A stretch of DNA of 28,628 bases, from assembly GCA_002725475.1 (NCBI GenBank), contig PBPH01000063.1, positions 1-28,628 on the forward strand, in the 5' to 3' direction. Below the pieces are notes generated by a model. The model made no database searches, was not told where the DNA came from, and was given only the letters and a program-made list of their open reading frames with translations. The translations under genes were made by a program, and so were the position numbers. Shown piece after piece: positions 22,077 through 28,628 of the stretch (the first letter of the stretch is position 1; each line of letters starts with the position of its first letter). The stretch comes from Methanobacteriota archaeon (GTDB taxonomy: Archaea > Thermoplasmatota > Poseidoniia > Poseidoniales > Thalassarchaeaceae).

Positions 22077-23852
22077 TTATCCAAAAAATGTTTCAGCGGC
22101 GTTACTAACGAGCGTCAGTAAGTGATCAGCAAGTGGTCCAATTCCAAAGGCTAGAGTTCCCACCATACAGAGCATGAGTGTGATTCGCAAAAATGGTGCA
22201 TAGACCAATCTCTTCCTAGTGGGTGGGTCCTCAAAGAACATAACCCAACCAACACGTAAGTAATAGAATAGAGATAAAGCACTGTTCAAGAAGACAAATA
22301 GGGCTAGTAAGAAAACCCAATGAAGAGAGCGGATTGCTGCAATTACTCCGTCATCAAAAGTCATCGAATTATGAACTGTTGCATCAACAATACCGCTGAC
22401 AAGTAACAACTTTGAGAGGAATCCAGAGAGTGGTGGAACTCCTGCTAATGACAACATGAAGATGAATAACGCGGTTGCAATAAGAGGTTCCCTCTTTGCT
22501 AATCCATACAAATCCTCCAACTTTGAGCCCCTTCCTTCGCTCTCCAACATGGATAATACCAAGAACGAGCCTAATTTGAACAACACAAGTACAGTGAGAT
22601 GGAATAACATCGCTGCTACTATTAGTTCTGCCACTACATGATCTCCTTCTCGTGAAGTATTGAGTCCCAATGCTGCAACTGCTGCTAGTAGATAACCCGC
22701 ATGAGCAACTGATGAATACGCTAACATTCTCTTTGGGCTCTCACTCGAGAGGGCACCAAAGTTACCCCAAGTCATGGTCACGGCAGCTAACAAACCAACT
22801 ACTGGGACCCAAAATGCTTCGCCACTTTCAGGCATTGTAATTGATACTAGAACTCGAAGAAGGACAACGAAGCCCATGGCCTTTGAAGCAGTTGCTAGAA
22901 CTCCTGCCACCGGGCTAGATGCGCCAGAATATGCGTCAGGTGCTGCTAAATGAAACGGTGCGGCGCTCACTTTGAATCCAATTGTGACAACGATGAATGC
23001 GAGACCTGCTAGCGCTAAGGGATCAATCGAATCCATAGCTTGCCAACTTGAAGCTAGTTCGGAAATCTGTAAATTTCCATTCCATAGGTAAAGTAAGGAG
23101 ATTCCATAGAGTCCAACGGCTGATGCTACAGAACCAACAATGAAGTATTTCATTCCGGCCTCTGGAGCTTCATCATTTTCCTTCATGAAGGCAACTAAAA
23201 CATATGATGACAAAGATGCTAGCTCTAGTCCAATAAACAGGACAAAGAGATCGTTTGCTAACACGACAACCGACATACCAAGAGCCACCATTAACAACAG
23301 GATGTGGAAATCAACTTGGCGGCGATTATCGAGTAACTTTGCAATTCTCTCATCTTCTCTCCTTCCTGCAAGCACCTGAGCATGAATCATGAATCGTGGT
23401 GTTGCAGGCATGCGGCTCCACATAGCAACGCCGCATAGCATCAAGGCACCATAGAAAACAATCTCAAGCAAACGGCTGAAACCATCAATTTTTAGCAAAC
23501 TTGGCTCAATCATACCCGCACAAGAATTGAATGCCTCTCCAGTAGTTGCTATACACCAAACATTCGAATCTGATAGCGGCTCTTCCATTTGGCTCCACAA
23601 AGCCAGAGCCGTTGAGAAAAGTAAAGTGAAAACACTGATTACTCCTGGAATTCGAGGGCTTGAAGTAAATGCAAATCGTTCGCCACCAAATAAGTAGGGA
23701 ATTCGTATATTCGTATTTGGAATTGGTAATCTAAATGTCCCCTTCCCAAGATTTGGAATTAATATCAGCAACGCAATTCCAACAATTAGAGTGAACTCTG
23801 GTAACAGGGCCGTGGCCGTCTGTGGATCTGAAATCAATGTCAGAGTACTCAT
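22077..23852 (-). CDS. nuoN: NADH-quinone oxidoreductase-like subunit N
   Basis: 591-aa antiporter-like membrane subunit of a complex I-type enzyme, with about 14-16 helices. Conserved segments are the helix-5 glutamate in VLFIGLELASLSSYVL, the helix-7 lysine in GFKVSAAPFHLAAPDAYSG, and the discontinuous helix region SSESPKRMLAYSSVAHAGYLL with its lysine. It moves protons, coupled to quinone reduction. It is longer than E. coli NuoN (485 aa), owing to extra loops, e.g. the charged stretch after LAGRREDERIA. ATG 23852 overlaps the nuoM stop as ATGA, and GAGGTGAT precedes it. Last gene of this operon. Confidence 0.95.
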   Translation of the reverse strand: MSTLTLISDPQTATALLPEFTLIVGIALLILIPNLGKGTFRLPIPNTNIRIPYLFGGERFAFTSSPRIPGVISVFTLLFSTALALWSQMEEPLSDSNVWCIATTGEAFNSCAGMIEPSLLKIDGFSRLLEIVFYGALMLCGVAMWSRMPATPRFMIHAQVLAGRREDERIAKLLDNRRQVDFHILLLMVALGMSVVVLANDLFVLFIGLELASLSSYVLVAFMKENDEAPEAGMKYFIVGSVASAVGLYGISLLYLWNGNLQISELASSWQAMDSIDPLALAGLAFIVVTIGFKVSAAPFHLAAPDAYSGASSPVAGVLATASKAMGFVVLLRVLVSITMPESGEAFWVPVVGLLAAVTMTWGNFGALSSESPKRMLAYSSVAHAGYLLAAVAALGLNTSREGDHVVAELIVAAMLFHLTVLVLFKLGSFLVLSMLESEGRGSKLEDLYGLAKREPLIATALFIFMLSLAGVPPLSGFLSKLLLVSGIVDATVHNSMTFDDGVIAAIRSLHWVFLLALFVFLNSALSLFYYLRVGWVMFFEDPPTRKRLVYAPFLRITLMLCMVGTLAFGIGPLADHLLTLVSNAAETFFG

Positions 23853-25495
23853 GGCATCACCTCGTTCAAAACATCGAGAAGAACTTCAGTAACGAATTCA
23901 TTAGAATAAGAAGACATCATGTCGAAGAAAATGAATGGTAACACTCCAAGAACTATTGCAAATACCGCTAGAATAAACATGCCCGCATTCTCATGCCATG
24001 AAACATCCACTGGTTCGTCACCATGTAGTGAATCCGGAAGTTGTCCCTCGTCCCCACCTTCAAAAATTGTTCTCTGCATACTCCATAGATAGTAAGCGGC
24101 AGTAATTATTAGGGTGAGGGCTGGAAGAATTACCCACCAACCAAAAGCCATCCAGAAAGCAATCATAATTGCAACTTCTGCAACGAAACCGGCCATTAAA
24201 GGCAGTCCTAGACTGCCCATCCATGCCGCCATCATATGCCCACCTAGCCAGGGTGAAAACTTCGCAATACCCCTCATTGAACCTATCTCTAGAGTATGGT
24301 AATGATGTTTGAATGCACCACAAACTGCAAAGAGATAGGGGGATATTATTCCGTGTGCTAGCATCATAAAAATTGCACCGGCAATTCCAAGGGGTTGCAT
24401 TGTGGCAATTCCAATAAATATCAAACCCATATGCGAAACAGATGAATAAGCAACCATTCGTTTTAGATTCGTTTGACCCAAACAGACCATTGCCCCATAG
24501 ACTAAACTAATCATACCTAGAACAATCAAAAGCAATTGATAATGCACCATTGCGCCAGGTAATAATTCAACTGCAATTCGTAAGAATCCATACGCACCCA
24601 TCTTCAACATCACTCCTGCCAGTAACATCGAACCAGCAGTCGGTGCCTGTACGTGAGCATCGGGTAGCCAAGTATGAACTGGCACAGATGGCATCTTAGC
24701 TGCAAAACCAACTAGCAGAAGCAAGAAAACTGCCTTCTGCATTCCAAAACCGCCAAGGAAGGCAGAACCTAGAGTGTTTGATGAGGAGGCCATCAATGTG
24801 ATATCGAAGGCTCTTCCAGTGAGATTGCCATCCCAGACTGGAACCCGAGTGAAATAGTACATTACAAGAATTCCAAGTAGCATCAACACACTAGCAGTGA
24901 ATGTATAGATGAAGAATTTCTGTGCTGCATACTTACGGTTTTCACCACCCCATAGAAGAATTAAGAAGAACATTGGAATCAATGTCAATTCCCAGAAAGT
25001 GTAGAAGACAAACAAATCTAGTGAAACAAATACCCCAATCAATGCACCTTCCATCATTAGAATAAGGCTGTGGAATTGTGCCCCCTTCTTTGCATTCCAT
25101 TCTACAAGCATCGAAATAGGAATTAGTAGAGTTGTAAGCCAGACCATTGGGAATGATAGACCATCCACACCAACGTGCCAAGAAACTCCAAATCCATCAA
25201 CTAACGAACAACCTCCTGCTTCGATTGCTATTTCGGCGTTAGCGCAGTTATCGTATACATATTCATTCAAGGCTAGAGATGTCCAAGAAATCCCGCTATA
25301 AGATTCTAAGAACATTAGTGTAGACAGAGAAAGCAGAAGTAGTGAAAAGGCGAAAATCAGTAATCGTATATATTGGCTGATTTCTTTGCGCTTGGATGGT
25401 GGAGCTGCCCAGGCAACCAGCATGAATGCAAAACCAGCAAGAATTGGACCTAGGGTCAAGATTGTCAATGGATTACCAAACATTGTCAAATCCAA
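23849..25495 (-). CDS. nuoM: NADH-quinone oxidoreductase-like subunit M
   Basis: 548-aa proton-channel subunit with about 14 helices. Key residues are visible: Glu in FYTFWELTLIPMF (helix 5), Lys in VGFAAKMPSVPVHTWLPDAH (helix 7), and Lys in CLGQTNLKRMVAYSSVSHMG. The first codon appears to be TTG 25495, immediately after the nuoL stop and preceded by GGTGATT; ATG four codons later (MFGNPLTI) is an alternative. The family length (~510 in E. coli) is slightly exceeded by an extracellular loop containing two cysteines near 85-100 (YDNCANAEIAIEAGGCSLVDG), which could form a disulfide. Confidence 0.95.
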   Translation of the reverse strand: MDLTMFGNPLTILTLGPILAGFAFMLVAWAAPPSKRKEISQYIRLLIFAFSLLLLSLSTLMFLESYSGISWTSLALNEYVYDNCANAEIAIEAGGCSLVDGFGVSWHVGVDGLSFPMVWLTTLLIPISMLVEWNAKKGAQFHSLILMMEGALIGVFVSLDLFVFYTFWELTLIPMFFLILLWGGENRKYAAQKFFIYTFTASVLMLLGILVMYYFTRVPVWDGNLTGRAFDITLMASSSNTLGSAFLGGFGMQKAVFLLLLVGFAAKMPSVPVHTWLPDAHVQAPTAGSMLLAGVMLKMGAYGFLRIAVELLPGAMVHYQLLLIVLGMISLVYGAMVCLGQTNLKRMVAYSSVSHMGLIFIGIATMQPLGIAGAIFMMLAHGIISPYLFAVCGAFKHHYHTLEIGSMRGIAKFSPWLGGHMMAAWMGSLGLPLMAGFVAEVAIMIAFWMAFGWWVILPALTLIITAAYYLWSMQRTIFEGGDEGQLPDSLHGDEPVDVSWHENAGMFILAVFAIVLGVLPFIFFDMMSSYSNEFVTEVLLDVLNEVMP

Positions 25496-27805
25496 TCAAA
25501 TCACCCCCCATAGCAGAATTAGAATACTAAAGGTACCAATAACAGCCATCATGATGTAATCAGATGGTCTGCCTGTGGTCAGTTTACGGACATCACCACT
25601 TATCTTCTGACTACCCCATTCAATTCCTTTGATCGCTCCGTCTATCACATTCTTATCAAACCAAGAAAGCGCGTAGGCAAGAGGAATTACGGTTTTTCCT
25701 ATTGCCCAATCGTATAATTCATCGAAGTAAAGTCTGCGGTGAAGAGCATCTGCTAAACCAGAGTTTGCTAAATCATCAACTTGGGTGCGGCCGAACTTTG
25801 ATGAAAGTGGTAGAATCCATGATATTAGGCGGGGGGCGGATTCGCCGCTCTTCAAACGCCCGCCATGAATACGCATTGCCATTGCAGGACCTACTACTAA
25901 TGAAATCGAAATTGCAACCCAAGTAATCAGGAATAGGAACATATCAGTCGGTAGGAATGCGTGTACAATTGTATCTAGAATAGCAAATACCAAGCCGTGT
26001 TCATGAATTGCTGTTCCAAATGCTTCCGCTTCTCCAAGCCAATGTGTTGCACCAAGAACGGCAAGAGCGAATCCTCCAAGTAAGGAGATTACACTGAGTG
26101 TGATTAAAGGAGTTGGAATCCAAGGTGTGTGTTCATGTACCTTATCTGCGTAAACTGTTTTGGGTTTTCCAGCAAATGTCATCATCCACATTCTCGTCAT
26201 ATAGAATCCAGTCATTCCTGCGGTTAATAGAATCAAGAATGCAGGAACTAACAACCAAGTTCCACCATGAAGAGCTGCGGCGTTCCAAGTCTCAGCAACT
26301 ATTCCTTCCTTTGACCAAAAGCCACCAATCAGAGGTATTCCGATAATAGATGCCGACCCTATTGCCATTGCAGTAGAGGTAATGGGAAGTTTTCCGGCAA
26401 GGCCGCCCATGTTACGCATGTCTTGAGGGTCCATTTCGTCATGGGATCCGTGGTGCGCATGGTGCATTTCATGAATAACAGAACCCGATGCCATGAACAG
26501 CATTCCTTTAGCCATGGCATGGTTAAAGAGATGGAACATTGATGCTCCAAAAGCGATGACTGCTGCGTGATGTTCCCCATGATTGTAGAACCAAAGAGCG
26601 ACTCCGAGGCCTGTGAAAATGTAAGCCAGTTGACTCATCGTTGAGTAAGCAAGTACCTTCTTGATATCGTTTTGAACAAATGCAATGAGGGCAGCCATGA
26701 AAGCAGTAATTCCGCCAATCCATGCAATCAAAATTGCAACATCGCCAAGTCCTTCTACTCCATGGCCGTGACCTGTGACATCAAAAAATGGAACAAACCT
26801 AGCAACTAAGTAAAGTCCAGCGTTGACCATCGTTGCTGCGTGAATCAAGGCTGACACAGGTGTTGGCCCTTCCATTGCATCCGGTAGCCAAACATGGAGC
26901 GGGAATTGAGCGCTCTTGCCAACTGCGCCTATGAATAGCATAATCAATGCCCAGCGTAACATATTAACATCTACAGTTCCATGCAATGATGGATCTCCAA
27001 AAATAACCGCAAATTCAAGAGAACCATAAATATCGTATAACATTAACAGACCTATGAGAAGGAATACATCTCCTACCCTAGTGGTCAAGAATGCTTTCTT
27101 AGCAGCATAAGCTGCACTCGGGCGCTCGTAATAGAAGCCAATGAGTAAGTAAGAGCAAAGTCCCATAATCTCCCAGAAAATAAACAGCCAAAGGAAAGAG
27201 TCAGCGAGGACCATACCAAGCATCCCTGCTGTGAATAGTACGAATTCCGCGTAAAAGCGATGGTTACGATCCTTGTTGACTGGATCCGTATTCATGTATC
27301 CCAATGAAAACCAACAGATGAGGAAGCAAAGGAAAGATGCTACGAATAGCAACATCATTGAGACATTATCAATCCATAGTCCAACTCCAAGTGAGTCGCT
27401 TTTCAAATGAATCCAATTTCCTGCTGCGTCTTGTGTTATTGTTTCAAAATTAATCCAATTGAAAACCGATGCTCTGAGTGGATCTTCAAAACTTGATCCT
27501 TTTGTAAAGAATTCAATCGCTAGCCAAATTGTTAGTGATAGAGAAATTGCTAATGTACAAAGAGCAATCATACCACCTTCCTTGAAGCGTTCTCGCCATG
27601 CCTCATCGCCGTGATTCATCTGTCCAAGAATGGCGATTACTGGGAAAATTACCATTGGTATTAGGGGAATTAAGAATGCAGATTCAAGAGCCGTGAATGG
27701 GGTTCCTGTTGCCATTTCTCCACCAAACATCCTCAGTAGAGGGAAGAGCAAACATAAACCAATAATTGGGAGGAAACGCATTTCAGAGGTTTTTGTGTCC
27801 GACAT
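25496..27805 (-). CDS. nuoL: NADH-quinone oxidoreductase-like subunit L
   Basis: 769-aa distal proton-channel subunit with lateral helix. Core motifs are FIFWEIMGLCSYLLIGFYYE (helix-5 Glu), GAVGKSAQFPLHVWLPDAMEGPTPVSALIHAATMV (helix-7 Lys) and FVQNDIKKVLAYSTMSQLAY. It is longer than the 613-aa E. coli protein: a C-terminal extension with KFGRTQVDDLANSGLADALHRRLYFDELYDWAIGK, found in many archaeal and bacterial L subunits, and a His-rich loop HEMHHAHHGSHDEMD account for part of it. GAGGTG sits 5 nt before ATG 27805, inside the nuoK end. Membrane-embedded; quinone versus menaquinone partner unknown. Confidence 0.95.
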   Translation of the reverse strand: MSDTKTSEMRFLPIIGLCLLFPLLRMFGGEMATGTPFTALESAFLIPLIPMVIFPVIAILGQMNHGDEAWRERFKEGGMIALCTLAISLSLTIWLAIEFFTKGSSFEDPLRASVFNWINFETITQDAAGNWIHLKSDSLGVGLWIDNVSMMLLFVASFLCFLICWFSLGYMNTDPVNKDRNHRFYAEFVLFTAGMLGMVLADSFLWLFIFWEIMGLCSYLLIGFYYERPSAAYAAKKAFLTTRVGDVFLLIGLLMLYDIYGSLEFAVIFGDPSLHGTVDVNMLRWALIMLFIGAVGKSAQFPLHVWLPDAMEGPTPVSALIHAATMVNAGLYLVARFVPFFDVTGHGHGVEGLGDVAILIAWIGGITAFMAALIAFVQNDIKKVLAYSTMSQLAYIFTGLGVALWFYNHGEHHAAVIAFGASMFHLFNHAMAKGMLFMASGSVIHEMHHAHHGSHDEMDPQDMRNMGGLAGKLPITSTAMAIGSASIIGIPLIGGFWSKEGIVAETWNAAALHGGTWLLVPAFLILLTAGMTGFYMTRMWMMTFAGKPKTVYADKVHEHTPWIPTPLITLSVISLLGGFALAVLGATHWLGEAEAFGTAIHEHGLVFAILDTIVHAFLPTDMFLFLITWVAISISLVVGPAMAMRIHGGRLKSGESAPRLISWILPLSSKFGRTQVDDLANSGLADALHRRLYFDELYDWAIGKTVIPLAYALSWFDKNVIDGAIKGIEWGSQKISGDVRKLTTGRPSDYIMMAVIGTFSILILLWGVI

Positions 27806-27814
27806 TTTTTCACC

Positions 27815-28117
27815 TCAGTTCCTTAACAGCATTACTTCATCTAACACAATGCTCTCTCTACTCGAAAATAGTGCAAGGAAAATTGCTAATCCAACTGCTA
27901 CTTCAGCAGCGGCTATAGCAATAGCAATCGCTGTAAATACCCAACCAGTGACGTCACCGTAATGAAGTGCTCCTGCAACGAAATTCAGATTGACCGCGTT
28001 TAGCATTATCTCAACACACATCAGAACAATGATTCCGTTCTTGTTAGTGAAAACACCTAACAAACCAATGCAGAAAAGAATTGCACCAAGGCTTGCAAGA
28101 TACATTGCCGGAATCAT
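27815..28117 (-). CDS. nuoK: NADH-quinone oxidoreductase-like subunit K
   Basis: 100 aa, three membrane helices, the normal length. Conserved glutamates are Glu36 in LMCVEIMLNAVNL and Glu72 in AAAEVAVGLAIF, the two buried acids required for proton transfer in complex I. I chose ATG 28117 rather than the longer frame from 28141: GAGGAGG lies just before it, the ATGA overlap with the upstream stop is typical, and MIPAMYLASLGAILF matches the family start. Located between the nuoJ halves and nuoL, as in many archaea. Confidence 0.94.
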   Translation of the reverse strand: MIPAMYLASLGAILFCIGLLGVFTNKNGIIVLMCVEIMLNAVNLNFVAGALHYGDVTGWVFTAIAIAIAAAEVAVGLAIFLALFSSRESIVLDEVMLLRN

Positions 28118-28386
28118 TGCTCGCCCTCCTCTTGTTCCCATAGAAGGTTCTCGATTCTTTCATCACGCACAAGGTAGGATGCACCAATCATAGCCATTGA
28201 TAGCAAAATTCCAAGAAAAATCACAGGTAAAGCCCAATCAGTTAGCATCACACGGGCGAATTCATAGGTAGTCATTACTGAAGTGTCCGAACTTGCAGCC
28301 CACATTGGATGGAATGTAATGAGTGGTAGTAGAATAGCAAGAATTCCGGCAACCATGATGCGTACCAAGTGTTCGCTCAAACGCAT
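28114..28386 (-). CDS. NuoJ second half (NuoJ2-like)
   Basis: 90 aa with two membrane helices (about 7-30 and 48-72) and an acidic end ENLLWEQEEGEQ. The position directly after the NuoJ N-terminal half and before nuoK, with a one-base TAATG overlap and its own ribosome-binding site (AAGGTGAGG), shows it is a separate gene carrying helices 4-5 of NuoJ. The same split (nuoJ1/nuoJ2) is known in haloarchaea. No frameshift is needed to explain it, since the break has a proper stop, start and ribosome-binding site. Confidence 0.8.
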   Translation of the reverse strand: MRLSEHLVRIMVAGILAILLPLITFHPMWAASSDTSVMTTYEFARVMLTDWALPVIFLGILLSMAMIGASYLVRDERIENLLWEQEEGEQ

Positions 28387-28628
28387 TATACCTCACCTTC
28401 CTGAATTGTGCGCCTAGCTAGCATGATTCCAAATGCAAATACCAACATCACACTTCCAAGATAAACTAGAATTTGAATTGCAGCAAGAAGCTCTGCCCCC
28501 GCTAGAATGAAAACTCCTGCAACTGCAACGAAGGCAACAATGAGCCAAAACATGGAATGAGCAATACGCTTTGAATAAATCGTGCCCAACGAACCAAATA
28601 TCGTCAAGAGTGCAAAAATTGCGAATGC
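28386..28628 (-). CDS. nuoJ: NuoJ first half (NuoJ1-like), N-terminus cut by window edge
   Basis: About 80 visible residues, running off the window end; the frame stays open to the last base, so the TTG at 28607 is probably internal. Three helices match the front of NuoJ: AFAIFALLTIFGS, MFWLIVAFVAVAGVFILAGAELLAA, and IQILVYLGSVMLVFAFGIMLARR, including the AGAELLAAIQILVYLGSVMVLF-type conserved block with the pi-bulge region that gates complex I. It ends RRTIQEGEV, where the full-length protein would continue into the extra helices supplied by the next gene. Confidence 0.88.
   Translation of the reverse strand, partial: AFAIFALLTIFGSLGTIYSKRIAHSMFWLIVAFVAVAGVFILAGAELLAAIQILVYLGSVMLVFAFGIMLARRTIQEGEV

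Noticed and set aside
28386..28388. Frameshift as cause of the NuoJ split
   Set aside because: The second half has its own ATG and a GGTGAGG ribosome-binding site and the stop/start overlap is tidy, as expected for a real gene boundary.

Overview
The window is a compact, AT-leaning archaeal chromosome segment. The information-processing genes are archaeal: Taw1 wyosine synthase, archaeal-type uS2, aIF1A, RIO1 kinase and a Dim2/Krr1-like KH protein. Short TATA-like boxes lie about 25-30 nt before many first genes (leaderless style), while genes inside operons carry GGTGA/GGAGG ribosome-binding sites. The combination of split NuoJ plus NuoK-L-M-N, an HAD-crotonase fusion, CARDB-type surface proteins and small winged-helix regulators fits a marine Thermoplasmatota archaeon such as Marine Group II (Ca. 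Poseidoniales). That placement is inference from gene content, not a database match. No insertion sequence, prophage, CRISPR array, rRNA or tRNA was found.

Layout: (1) 1-1319, the tail of a cupin protein and taw1. (2) 1311-5260, a membrane-anchored alpha/beta hydrolase and two GT4 glycosyltransferases; the two glycosyltransferases diverge from one symmetric 50-bp promoter. (3) 5299-7825, a bifunctional beta-oxidation enzyme and a small Gln/Pro-rich membrane protein. (4) 7849-10545, a two-gene micro-operon of tiny ORFs (43 and 23 aa) with strong ribosome-binding sites, then three winged-helix regulators, one with a membrane anchor. (5) 10553-12291, dihydrouridine synthase and ribosomal protein uS2, divergent. 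(6) 12369-14360, a Cas4-like nuclease whose core is interrupted by four membrane helices, a lipoprotein and a candidate C/D box sRNA. (7) 14410-19154, two large divergent surface proteins. (8) 19058-21322, the aIF1A-RIO1-KH operon, overlapping the surface gene tail-to-tail by 97 bp. (9) 21460-22068, a zinc-ribbon GxxExxY nuclease-fold protein. (10) 22077-28628, the membrane arm of a complex I-like oxidoreductase (nuoJ1-J2-K-L-M-N).

The genes suggest an aerobic or heterotrophic cell that degrades fatty acyl-CoAs, feeds electrons into a proton-pumping complex I-like enzyme, and decorates its surface with glycans and CARDB-type proteins. The most unusual object is the membrane-embedded Cas4-like protein, which keeps every catalytic and Fe-S residue and has no CRISPR context. 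Other points worth attention are the micro-ORF pair, the exactly symmetric bidirectional promoter, the RIO1 gene whose best ribosome-binding site points at an ATA codon, and the candidate guide RNA.
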